Below are positions 23,077 through 30,988 of a stretch of DNA of 64,000 nucleotides, in pieces. Source of the stretch: Bradyrhizobium valentinum (GTDB lineage: Bacteria > Pseudomonadota > Alphaproteobacteria > Rhizobiales > Xanthobacteraceae). The stretch lies in assembly GCF_001440405.1 (NCBI RefSeq), contig NZ_LLXX01000182.1:1-64000 (forward strand). The letters are read 5' to 3'. Positions within the stretch are counted from its first letter, which is position 1; every line of letters begins with the position of its first letter. The notes under the pieces were generated by a model. That model ran no database searches. It was not told the origin of the DNA and was given only the letters and a program-made list of their open reading frames with translations. Both the position numbers and the translations under genes were made by a program.

Positions 23077-24699
23077 ATGAGCCTCGACACTCCGTATCGA
23101 TCGCCATCAGATGCCTTCGCGGCCACGGCCGCAAGGCGGCCGGACGCGCCGTTCCTGCTCGCCCCTGCAAGCGCGCAACTTCCCTACGCGCCGGAGGGAT
23201 TCAACATCGCCTACGGGGCGCTCAAGAGCGAGGTTGACCGGCTGCGCGCGGAATACGCATCCGCAGGCTATGGACGCGGGGTGCGGGTTGCCCTGCTGCT
23301 CGAAAATCGCCCGGTCTTCTTCCTGCATTGGCTCGCGCTCAATGCCCTCGGGGTTTCGATCGTTCCGATCAACCCCGATGTTCGCTCCGACGAATTGTCC
23401 TTCCAGCTCGAGCTGTCGCAGGCTGAGCTGCTGGTGGCGACGCCGGATCGCATTCACATGACCAAGGATGCCGTGCTCAGGCGCGCCCGCCTGATCGATA
23501 CCGACAGCCGAATCCCGCCATGCCACGCGGACGTCGCCGCCCAAGATTCCGATTTCAACGGCGAATGCGCGCTGCTGTTCACCTCAGGCAGCACCGGCAA
23601 GCCGAAGGGCTGCATGTTGTCAAACCGCTATTTCCTTCAGGTCGCCGACTGGTACCTCGCGCAGGGTGGCGTGGCCGAACTGCAGCCGGAGCGCGAGATC
23701 AACCTGACGCCGTTGCCGATGTTTCACATGAACGCGCTCGGCTGCAGCGCGGTCGGCATGATGGTGCTCGGCGGCGCGGTGGTTCCGCTCGATCGCTTTC
23801 ATGCCAACCGCTGGTGGCAGTGCGTGGCCGACAGTGGCGCCACCGTCGTACATTGCCTGGGCGTTATCCCCGCCATTCTGCTTCAACTGCCGGTAACCGA
23901 GGTTGAAAGGCAGCATCGCGTGCGTTTCGCCTTCGCGCCCGGCGTCGACGTCCGCCACCGCGCCACGTTCGAGGAGCGTTACCGCATCCCGATCGTCGAG
24001 GCCTGGGCCATGACCGAGACCGGAGGTGCGGCGGCAACAACCACCGCGCGCGAACCGGCGGGGTTTGGCGCACGCTGCGTCGGGCGGCCATCTGAAGGCA
24101 TGGAGTATCGCCTCGTTGACGATCAGGGCGTCGGCGTCGCGCCTGGCAAACCCGGCGAATTGCTGGTGCGCGCGAAAGGCAAAGATGCCCGCGCCGGATT
24201 CTTCAGCGGTTACCTAAAAGACGAGGAAGCCACCGAAGCGGCATGGCAGGACGGCTGGTTCCACACCGGAGACCTCGTCTTCGCCGATGAGGACGGGCTT
24301 CTTTATTTCTTCGATCGCAAGAAGACCATCGTGCGGCGCAGCGGCGAGAATATCGGCGTGCTCGAGGTCGAAAGCGCGCTTTACATGGATACGCGCATCG
24401 GCGGCTGCGCGGTGACGCCCGTTCCCGACGACATCCGCGGCGAGGAAGTTTTTGCCTTCATCGTGCCGAACGCCGGGGTCGATGACGCCGCTGCGCTCGC
24501 GGCCTCGATCGTCAAGACCTGCGCCGAACGGCTCGCCTATCACAAGGTGCCGGGCTACATCGCCATCGTCGACGAACTGCCGCTGTCGTCGACGCGCAAG
24601 CTTGCCCGGGGCGAGATCAAGGCGCTTGCGGCCACTTCCGTCACCGGCAACCGCGCGATCGACATGCGCGCGATCAAGGCGAAGCTGCGCCACGCCTGA
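23077..24699 (+). CDS. ATP-dependent acyl/aryl-CoA ligase (AMP-forming), second copy
   Basis: This protein of about 540 residues in the ANL family has the P-loop FTSGSTGKPKGC, a EAWAMTETGG motif and the hinge LYFFDRKKTIVRRSGENIGVLEVE. In place of the usual TGK motif, the catalytic lysine region reads LSSTRKLARGE. AGGAG at 23061-23065 fits ATG 23077 (11-nt gap) better than GTG 23068 (2-nt gap). It is only distantly similar to the divergent ligase on the other side, so the two probably activate different acids or different intermediates of one route. Transcription ends in the palindromic element at 24715-24820, which it shares with the convergent binding-protein gene. Confidence 0.9.
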   Translation: MSLDTPYRSPSDAFAATAARRPDAPFLLAPASAQLPYAPEGFNIAYGALKSEVDRLRAEYASAGYGRGVRVALLLENRPVFFLHWLALNALGVSIVPINPDVRSDELSFQLELSQAELLVATPDRIHMTKDAVLRRARLIDTDSRIPPCHADVAAQDSDFNGECALLFTSGSTGKPKGCMLSNRYFLQVADWYLAQGGVAELQPEREINLTPLPMFHMNALGCSAVGMMVLGGAVVPLDRFHANRWWQCVADSGATVVHCLGVIPAILLQLPVTEVERQHRVRFAFAPGVDVRHRATFEERYRIPIVEAWAMTETGGAAATTTAREPAGFGARCVGRPSEGMEYRLVDDQGVGVAPGKPGELLVRAKGKDARAGFFSGYLKDEEATEAAWQDGWFHTGDLVFADEDGLLYFFDRKKTIVRRSGENIGVLEVESALYMDTRIGGCAVTPVPDDIRGEEVFAFIVPNAGVDDAAALAASIVKTCAERLAYHKVPGYIAIVDELPLSSTRKLARGEIKALAATSVTGNRAIDMRAIKAKLRHA

Positions 24700-24714
24700 G
24701 CCGCGGGCGCCGGC

Positions 24715-24820
24715 GCTCTAGAGCGTTTTCAAGCGAAGTGGATACCGGTTCGCGTCAAGAAAACGCGTCAAAACAAAGGATCTAGAGGCTGGTTCTGATG
24801 CAATCAGAACCGGGCTCTAG
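24715..24820. repeat. Palindromic intergenic repeat element (Bradyrhizobium-type)
   Basis: The element is bounded by CTCTAG at both ends. It has a first fold between GAGCGTTTTC and GAAAACGCGTC and a second perfect hairpin, GGTTCTGAT / ATCAGAACC (24791-24799 and 24803-24811, 3-nt loop). I recall near-identical sequences scattered between genes in Bradyrhizobium and relatives. It sits between two convergent genes, can serve as a two-way terminator, and its last bases supply the TAG stop of the binding-protein gene. Confidence 0.75.
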
Positions 24821-25974
24821 GGCAGCAGCTTGTATTTTCCGTTTTCGATCTGAACCAGGATGCGCGCGCGGCTGTCGACGCCATGACGGTCGGCCGGCGT
24901 ATACGTGTAGATGCCGTGCGCGCCGACGACATCCTTGGTCGTGAACAAAGCCTCGCGCAGCGCGTTGCGGAACGCCGGCGTTCCCGATGCCGCGCCGGAT
25001 GCCTTTGCGCGTTTGGCAGCATCCGTGAATACCAGCCAGCCATCGAACGCATAGGGCGAAAACGCGTCGGCCGGCGCCTCGCCATTGGCCTTCTCATAGG
25101 CCGCGCGGAACGCAAGCGCGACCTTGCGGATCGGATTGCTCTCGGGAAGCTGTTCGGCCGCCGTCACCGGCCCGGTCGGACAGATGATGCCCTCGGCGGA
25201 TTTGCCGGCAAGCCGCAGGAAGTCCGCGCTGATCATGCCGTGGTTGCCGTAAAGCGGGCCCTTATAGCCACGCTCGGCCAACGCGATCACTGGCAGTGCG
25301 CCTGGCGTTCCGGTGCCGCCCAGCATGATCGCATCGGGGCGCGCGGAAATCGCGCGCAGCAGCTGCGCGGTCACTGAGTTGTCGGAGCGCGCATAGCGTT
25401 CGTTCGCGATCACCTTGATGCCAGCCGGATCAGCGCTTTGCAGCAGCGAGTTGTACATCAGGTCGCCGAAGGCGTCGGAGAAGCCGATGAACGCCACCGT
25501 CTTCACGTTGCGGTTCTTCATGTGATCGACGATACCCTGAACGAGAAGCGGCGTCGGCTGCGGCGTTTGCACCACCCACGGCCCGCCCTCCCCGGCCGGC
25601 ACGGGTGCGATCGGCGAGACCGCCACCATCGGCACCTTCATCTCGATGGCCGCGGTGGCCATCGCCAGCGTCTGTGGTGCGCCTGACGTGCCGATCAGGA
25701 AGTCGACCTTTTCCTGCTCGACCAGCTTGCGGGCGTTGCGTGTCGACGCAGCCGGGTCCGAGCCGTCATCGAGCTGGATGACGCGGACTTTCTCGCCATC
25801 GATCTCGCCGACATAGGCCTGGCCCGCGGCCAATCCCTTGGCGTTCGGCACGCCGATCGAGGACACCGGTCCGCTCAGGCCGGTGACGAAGCCGACGAGG
25901 ATGTCGGCACGCGCCGGCGCCAGGGCGCCGAGCAGGAGCGCGACGCCGATCAATGTGGCTTTCTTGTTTTTCAT
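24817..25974 (-). CDS. Branched-chain amino acid-type ABC transporter substrate-binding protein
   Basis: This 385-residue periplasmic binding protein is of the Liv/Peripla_BP_6 family. It has a signal peptide (MKNKKATLIGVALLLGALAPARA) and then ILVGFVTGLSGPVSSIGVPNAKG. The fold-typical IQLDDGSDP and GFSDAFGDLMYN segments follow. It is an obvious paralogue of the binding protein at 31953-33101 and shares long stretches with it. No permease lies beside it, so it probably feeds the Liv transporter at 33140-36659. ATG 25974 is preferred over an in-frame TTG four codons upstream because it starts the signal peptide. The downstream end abuts a palindromic repeat. In this setting the ligand is more likely an aromatic acid than an amino acid. 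Confidence 0.9.
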   Translation of the reverse strand: MKNKKATLIGVALLLGALAPARADILVGFVTGLSGPVSSIGVPNAKGLAAGQAYVGEIDGEKVRVIQLDDGSDPAASTRNARKLVEQEKVDFLIGTSGAPQTLAMATAAIEMKVPMVAVSPIAPVPAGEGGPWVVQTPQPTPLLVQGIVDHMKNRNVKTVAFIGFSDAFGDLMYNSLLQSADPAGIKVIANERYARSDNSVTAQLLRAISARPDAIMLGGTGTPGALPVIALAERGYKGPLYGNHGMISADFLRLAGKSAEGIICPTGPVTAAEQLPESNPIRKVALAFRAAYEKANGEAPADAFSPYAFDGWLVFTDAAKRAKASGAASGTPAFRNALREALFTTKDVVGAHGIYTYTPADRHGVDSRARILVQIENGKYKLLP

Positions 25975-26001
25975 GATCTCACTCAATGTGGGAGAAGAGG
26001 C

Positions 26002-26787
26002 TCAACCTTGCCCTGGTACCAGCGCAAGCACACGCAGCGGACTGCCGGAGCCATTCTGGATCTTGAGCGGCGCAGCGAAGATCACTGCGCCGGTCGGCGG
26101 AAGCTGATCGAGATTGCACAGGCATTGCAGGCCGTAACGTCCGCCACCGTGAAGGAAATGGTGCGCCGGATAGGGCGGATCGAGATGACCGGCTTGGCCG
26201 GCATCCGTTCCGATCGTTTCGGTGCCGAAGCCGATAACGCTGCGCTCCTCGACGAGCCAGCGCATCACGGCGGCATCCGGCCCGGGCGTATGCGCGCCGT
26301 CATCCTTCAGGTTGGCGTAGTCGCGCCAGCCCTTCTTCGACCAGTCGGTGCGCAGCAGCACCCAGTGCCGTTCCGGAATCCGCCCGTGGTTTTTTTCCCA
26401 GGCCTCAATGACCGGAATCGTCAAAAGGAAATCCGCATCCTGCGCGGCCTGCGCCGAGCAATCGATGACGCAGGCCGGCGCGATCATATCGCGCACCGGC
26501 AGCGTATCGACCGCGTTGTTCGGCAGGTCCTTGCCGGTGAACCAGTGGATCGGTGCGTCGAAATGCGTACCGGTATGCTCACCGAACGTCAGGTTGTTCC
26601 AGTACCAGGCAGGACCACTCGCGTCGTAGCGCGAAATCTGCTGGATGCGCACCGGCGCGGCCTGGCCAAACTCGGGCGGCAGCACAATGACGGGGAAATC
26701 CGGGCTGAGCGTGAAGGTCAGATCGACGACGCGCACTGCGCCGGATGCGACTGCGCCGGCAAATTGCATGAGACCATTGCTGTCCAT
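26002..26787 (-). CDS. Cyclase-family metal-dependent hydrolase (isatin hydrolase/kynurenine formamidase type)
   Basis: This 261-residue protein has the family signature H-x-G-T-H-x-D-x-P-x-H as HTGTHFDAPIH (H71, H75, D77, H81), which binds the catalytic metal. Members include kynurenine formamidase and isatin hydrolase, both of which open N-acyl or lactam bonds of tryptophan- or indole-derived compounds. Isatin hydrolase is known from Bradyrhizobium, and isatin has been proposed as an intermediate of indoleacetate breakdown there, so that role is plausible here. The start at 26787 has GGGAGAGG upstream. It follows the DUF35-SDR gene by 29 nt and precedes a transporter binding-protein gene by 27 nt, so it is in an operon. 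Confidence 0.85.
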   Translation of the reverse strand: MDSNGLMQFAGAVASGAVRVVDLTFTLSPDFPVIVLPPEFGQAAPVRIQQISRYDASGPAWYWNNLTFGEHTGTHFDAPIHWFTGKDLPNNAVDTLPVRDMIAPACVIDCSAQAAQDADFLLTIPVIEAWEKNHGRIPERHWVLLRTDWSKKGWRDYANLKDDGAHTPGPDAAVMRWLVEERSVIGFGTETIGTDAGQAGHLDPPYPAHHFLHGGGRYGLQCLCNLDQLPPTGAVIFAAPLKIQNGSGSPLRVLALVPGQG

Positions 26788-26816
26788 TGCACCTCTCCCG
26801 TTTTCAACAAACCCGC

Positions 26817-28058
26817 CTATGCCCCAAGCTCGCGCTCGACCGCCTTGGGATTGGCGATAAGGCGCTGGCGAATGTCCTCGGCGACGTCGCCCACGAACAC
26901 GTCTTCGAGCCCGCGCTTGAGTGCAGATACGATCGCGGCCGCGACCGCGCGGGGCGCGACCTTCGGCGGCGGCACCGTCTGGAACCACTCGATGTCGAGT
27001 GGCCCCGTAAACACGTTCACCACCTTGACGCCGCCGGGCCGAAGCTCCGCCCGAAGCGAGTGGGACAATGAAAGACAGGCGGCCTGCGACGCCGAATACG
27101 CGCCGAACACCGGCCAGTTCGCCAGCGCATAGACCGACAGGATATTGACCCAGGCAGCCGCACTGTTGACGCCGTCAGATCCCCGCATCCGCATCGCCGG
27201 CCCGAACGCCTGCGCCAGATGCACGAAGCCGAGATAGGCCTGGTCGATCTCGTCGCGCACGATGCTGGTGCCTTGGCGATCGAGCAGCCCGCCGGCGCGA
27301 ACATGCTCGGTGGTGTTGACGAGGATATCGACCTTGCCGCCGATATCGGCCGCCAGATCGGCGACGGACTTCTCGTCACCGATATCGAGCGGTACGATCT
27401 CGACGCCCTCCATCGCCCGCAGCGTATCCTCGCCCTGGAATGGCTTCCACGGCTCGGCGACGCCGACGAACACGATCGACGCGCCGGCTGCCTTCAGCGC
27501 GGTCACTGTCTCCTGGCCAACGATGCTCCGCCCGTTCGTCACCAGAACGCGCCGGAATTTCGGATCGGCCGTCATCTCACGCCACTGCCTGTCGTCCGTC
27601 ATGTTGGGGGTCTCACGTTCGGGATGCGCGAAGGCTACCGCCTGCCCGCTCTTGTCCAGTTGAAACGACATCACGACCGGACCGCCCTCTTCGCAGTCCG
27701 CATGCAGGTGCGCCACCAGCCTTGGCCCGCATTCCATCGCGACCAGGCCGACGCGCCATGGCGCGCGCTCGCGGAAGTACACGTCGGCCGGGACGTGCAG
27801 CGTGGTTTCGCACAACAGCTTGCTGCGCCGCGGCGCGTCCGCAAAGACGAGATCGGCGGAAAGACACGTAGGGCACGCATCCCGCGCCGGATAACAGAAG
27901 GTCCCGCAGGCGCCGCAGCGCTGCAGCATGAAGCGGCCTTCGGCGGCGGCCCGCGTAAATCCGTGCGACGCGCGGCTGCGCGCGCGTGGCGGCGACGTCG
28001 GCAGCCGCGTCCGCTTTAGCGGATTCTTTCGGCGCGGCTTTACGATCGGTTCGATCAT
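26817..28058 (-). CDS. DUF35 (zinc ribbon/OB-fold)-short-chain dehydrogenase fusion protein
   Basis: This is a 413-residue two-domain protein. The N-terminal part (about 40-165) has a rubredoxin-like zinc ribbon CGACGTFCYPARDACPTC and an OB-fold segment typical of DUF35 proteins that partner SCP-x-type thiolases. The C-terminal part (about 175-413) is a short-chain dehydrogenase with VTNGRSIVGQ, NTTEHV, Ser in NILSVYA and Y-x(3) followed by Q rather than the usual K (YSASQAA), so the catalytic lysine may be missing. The ATG overlaps the thiolase stop (ATGA). In anaerobic toluene degradation, separate BbsA (DUF35), BbsB (thiolase) and BbsC/D (SDR) act together on a substituted succinyl-CoA; this looks like a fused version. 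The substrate is unknown. Confidence 0.88.
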   Translation of the reverse strand: MIEPIVKPRRKNPLKRTRLPTSPPRARSRASHGFTRAAAEGRFMLQRCGACGTFCYPARDACPTCLSADLVFADAPRRSKLLCETTLHVPADVYFRERAPWRVGLVAMECGPRLVAHLHADCEEGGPVVMSFQLDKSGQAVAFAHPERETPNMTDDRQWREMTADPKFRRVLVTNGRSIVGQETVTALKAAGASIVFVGVAEPWKPFQGEDTLRAMEGVEIVPLDIGDEKSVADLAADIGGKVDILVNTTEHVRAGGLLDRQGTSIVRDEIDQAYLGFVHLAQAFGPAMRMRGSDGVNSAAAWVNILSVYALANWPVFGAYSASQAACLSLSHSLRAELRPGGVKVVNVFTGPLDIEWFQTVPPPKVAPRAVAAAIVSALKRGLEDVFVGDVAEDIRQRLIANPKAVERELGA

Positions 28059-29233
28059 GCGCCTGGTCCCGCGAGGATCGCCGCGCCCGAGGCGAGGCCG
28101 CGATCATAGTTGATCATTCCAAAGCCCGACGCCAACCCGATGCGCGCATCCCTAACCTGCGTCGGACCGGCCAGCCCGAGGACCTGGCGCAGCGCCTCGA
28201 CCACGCCGAGATAGGCGCCGCCAGCGCCCGCCTGCCCGACCGAGAGCTGGCCGCCGGAGGTGTTGTGCGGGAACGTGCCATCGATTGTGAGATCATGCTG
28301 CCGTACGAAGTCGGGCCCTTCGCCCTTCTGGCAGAAGCCAAGATCCTCGAACTGCATCATCGAGATGACGGGATAATCATCGTACGTCTCGACGAAATCG
28401 AGATCATCGGGCTTGACGCCAGCCATCGCGTAGAGCTCATCGATATCCATTGCCCATCCGCCCCGCACCTGAACGGGATCGTCGCCGAACGCATTGTGGC
28501 GCTCGATCGTGGCGAGAATTTTGGCCGCAGGCAGATTCAGCGATGCGGCGACATCCTCGCTCATTACGAGGAACGCCTCCGCACCGGCACACGGCATCAC
28601 ACAGTCGAACAGATGGATCGGGTCGGCGATCGGCCGCGCCGACATATACTGCTCGATCGTCAGCGGCGATTTCATCAAGGCATTGGGATTGCGCAGCGCG
28701 TTGCTGCGCTGGGTAACAGCGATCTTGCCGAAGTCCTCGCGCCGCGCGCCGAACGTCCGCATGTAATTGCGCGCGATCAGCGCAAAGCTCGCATTGGCGC
28801 CGCCGGCCCCATAGGGATAGACCGCATCCTGATTGAAGCGCGAGAAACTTTCGAGCGTAGCGCGGAAGGAATCGACGTGGTTGGTATCGCCGGCGACGCA
28901 AGCCACGATGCGGGCATCGCCCGCCTGCACCGCACGCGCGGCACGGCGCAGCGCGGCAATGGCGCTCGCGCCCCCGAGCGGAATGGTGTCGATCCATCGC
29001 ACGCATAGGCCGAAATGCTGGGTGAGACCAATCCCGCTATCGAGCCCCGCCGTGAAGCTCGACACACAGAACCCGTCGATATCGCGCGGCATGATCCCGG
29101 CACCATCCACCAGCGCCTTCAGCGCGCGACCGATCCACCACTGCGCGCTCTCGATCGAGTAGCGCACATAGGGTATCGTCACCGGCACCGCCATCACGAC
29201 CCGGTCATAAGGTGTTCGGATGGAGCTCTGCAT
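28055..29233 (-). CDS. SCP-x/BbsB-type thiolase
   Basis: This 392-residue thiolase-fold protein is of the lipid-transfer (SCP-x-like) branch, which usually needs a DUF35 partner. It has GGASAIAALRRAARAVQAGDARIVACVAGD near residues 83-112, PYGAGGANASFALIA, and late HNTSGGQLSVGQAGAGG (about 330-346) and ASGFG. The Cys/His pattern differs from biosynthetic thiolases, as is usual in this branch. The likely step is CoA-dependent cleavage of a beta-ketoacyl-CoA from the side chain of an aromatic acid. ATG 29233 follows ohr by 26 nt, and the stop overlaps the fusion-protein start by 4 nt. Confidence 0.87.
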   Translation of the reverse strand: MQSSIRTPYDRVVMAVPVTIPYVRYSIESAQWWIGRALKALVDGAGIMPRDIDGFCVSSFTAGLDSGIGLTQHFGLCVRWIDTIPLGGASAIAALRRAARAVQAGDARIVACVAGDTNHVDSFRATLESFSRFNQDAVYPYGAGGANASFALIARNYMRTFGARREDFGKIAVTQRSNALRNPNALMKSPLTIEQYMSARPIADPIHLFDCVMPCAGAEAFLVMSEDVAASLNLPAAKILATIERHNAFGDDPVQVRGGWAMDIDELYAMAGVKPDDLDFVETYDDYPVISMMQFEDLGFCQKGEGPDFVRQHDLTIDGTFPHNTSGGQLSVGQAGAGGAYLGVVEALRQVLGLAGPTQVRDARIGLASGFGMINYDRGLASGAAILAGPGA

Positions 29234-29259
29234 CGGACTGCCGGGTTCCTGTGGGCCGT

Positions 29260-29688
29260 TCAGAGCACGGTCAATTTGACGTCGATATTGCCGCGCGTTG
29301 CGTTGGAATAAGGGCAGCGCTCGTGAGCGCCGGCAACGACTTCCTCGGCGGCGGATTTCGCTACGCCGGGAAGCTGAACCTTGAGTTCGACGGTGAGTGC
29401 ATACCCAACCGCGACCGGCCCCATGCCGACCTTGGCAGTGACAGTCGGCTCCTCCGATGGCGTGATCTTGCGCGTGCGTGCGACGAGTTTTACTGCGCCG
29501 AGAAAGCACGCCGCATAGCCGGCGGCAAAAAGCTGTTCCGGATTGGTTCCGGGCCCGCCAGGACCGCCCAGCGATTTCGGCAGCGACAGCGACACCGACA
29601 AAAGACCGTCGTCGCTCGCGGCCTTGCCGTCGCGCCCGCCGGTCGCCGTCACTTCGGCTTCATACAGAATCTTGTCTGGCTGCAGCAT
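29260..29688 (-). CDS. ohr: Organic hydroperoxide resistance protein (Ohr/OsmC family)
   Basis: This 142-residue protein has the two redox cysteines of Ohr: C61 in FAAGYAACFLGAV and C125 in HERCPYSNATRGN. It ends in the family-typical NIDVKLTVL. Ohr reduces organic hydroperoxides using lipoyl-type thiols. It lies in an operon between a racemase-like gene (9 nt upstream) and the thiolase. A role in coping with peroxides produced by oxygenase or flavin chemistry of this locus is inference; most ohr genes are instead paired with an ohrR regulator, which I do not see next to it. Confidence 0.93.
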   Translation of the reverse strand: MLQPDKILYEAEVTATGGRDGKAASDDGLLSVSLSLPKSLGGPGGPGTNPEQLFAAGYAACFLGAVKLVARTRKITPSEEPTVTAKVGMGPVAVGYALTVELKVQLPGVAKSAAEEVVAGAHERCPYSNATRGNIDVKLTVL

Positions 29689-29697
29689 GTCTTGTCC

Positions 29698-30498
29698 TCA
29701 GGGTTTGTCGGCTTGCGTGCGCGCCACCAGCGCACGGAAATCCTGGCGGGCTCGGTCGTTGGCCAGCGCGAAGCTCGGCCCCCGGCTCGGCTCAGTGCCG
29801 TTGAGGCGCTGCAACTGCACCCACATCTCGGCGCTCTTCAGCGCAACCGCCGCGCAGTTCACCACCGGCGCATAACCGATCTTGAAGCCGTGCTCGCTCG
29901 CAATGAGCAGACCCGGCAGCACGCCGGCCGGAATGATGACGTCAGCGCCGCGATCGACGAGCGGCTGCGCGCAGGCCGCAAAGTCTCTCAGCATGCGCGC
30001 CCTCGCCGTCGTATCGCCTGCAAATGCGGCGCTGAAATCCTCGGGACGGCAGCCCATGCCGGTGACGTGCACCACGCGGCCGGAAAGTCCGTAACGATCG
30101 GCCTGCTCGTAATGCCAGACCTCGAACGCTGAATCGAGTGTGACCAGGCCGAGGCGTCGCCCGAGCTGCGAGGCCGCAAGCAGCGTGGCCTCGCCGGCGC
30201 CGATCACCGGAATCGTAAGCGCCGAACGCAGTTCGTACAATCCGGGATCCTGGAAGTGGCCCATGACATAGGCGTCGAAACCGTTCTCCTGAGCCGCGAG
30301 CCCGTTATCGACCGCCTGGATTGCACAACGGAATTCGCTGAGGCGACCGAAGTCGCGGTCGGCCGGCGTGATGCCCTCGACGTGGACGCTGGTGCCGGGC
30401 GCCGCGATCTCGTTCAGATAGGCCGCAAGCCGCGCCATGTAGGGCGCGCTCGTAGCCCGGTCGACGAAGCTCTGCCAGAAGATGCGCACAGCGGACAT
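29698..30498 (-). CDS. Aspartate/glutamate (hydantoin) racemase-family protein
   Basis: This 266-residue protein of the Asp/Glu/hydantoin racemase superfamily shows the two-lobed pattern. The first lobe ends at GFDAYVMGHFQDPGLYELRSALTIPVIG and the second at GADVIIPAGVLPGLL...GYAPVVNCAAVALK. The usual first catalytic Cys position (GC in many members) reads MGHFQDPG, while a Cys is present in VNCAA, so a full two-cysteine racemase is doubtful. ATG 30498 starts the fold (MSAVRIFWQSF). It is the first gene of the operon leading to ohr, thiolase and the fusion protein. The reaction is unknown; isomerases such as maleate isomerase and decarboxylases also belong here. Confidence 0.78.
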   Translation of the reverse strand: MSAVRIFWQSFVDRATSAPYMARLAAYLNEIAAPGTSVHVEGITPADRDFGRLSEFRCAIQAVDNGLAAQENGFDAYVMGHFQDPGLYELRSALTIPVIGAGEATLLAASQLGRRLGLVTLDSAFEVWHYEQADRYGLSGRVVHVTGMGCRPEDFSAAFAGDTTARARMLRDFAACAQPLVDRGADVIIPAGVLPGLLIASEHGFKIGYAPVVNCAAVALKSAEMWVQLQRLNGTEPSRGPSFALANDRARQDFRALVARTQADKP

Positions 30499-30988
30499 CC
30501 TGTTCACAGGCGAAGCGTGCCGATCTTTGAGCCTCCGCAGAAGGCTGACGACACGCACAAGCCGTTCGTAGTGAGGGCGCGCCGAAGCGTAACGCCATTC
30601 CATCGACCGAAATATTTCAACCACAAAATAATTTTGACGTCAATTGAACCGCGCGTCGCTCCCCGCTGCACACGACAAGATCGCATTGCCGAAAGCACAG
30701 GCAAATTGCGCCTCACCCTTTTGCACAGGCGAATTCAGCTTTCGCGGCCGCACGCGCCGCCGCAAACTTTTCCGCAGGGCGCGAAACTGGCGTATTGACG
30801 TTCCGCCGACAAATACTTTAGGCTTTAAACAATTGGCAGGCACCGGAGCCTGTGCAGGCGCATGTCGCACTGGTAGTTGCGTTGATAAAGGCTCATCAAT
30901 CGTGGCTGAGATTATCGACCTTGGAACAGCACGGGCTCCAGGCAGATTCGCATTCGCCGCGATTGGGCCGTGCGTTGCATCTGCCGTT
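30499..30988. other. Gene-free control region
   Basis: In this 490-base stretch no frame has convincing coding character. It contains a leftward promoter candidate, TTGACG (30643-30638) with a weak TTGAAA 17 nt on, which would drive the racemase-ohr-thiolase operon. It also holds the palindrome TTGACGTCAA at 30634-30643. The motif TTTAGGCTTTAAA at 30817-30829 resembles the one between the CoA ligases. The rest shows nothing that I recognise. Confidence 0.5.

Noticed and set aside
29698..30624. A longer start for the racemase-like protein at 30624
   Set aside because: The extra 42 residues are basic and unlike the family, and they would begin inside the best promoter candidate of the operon.
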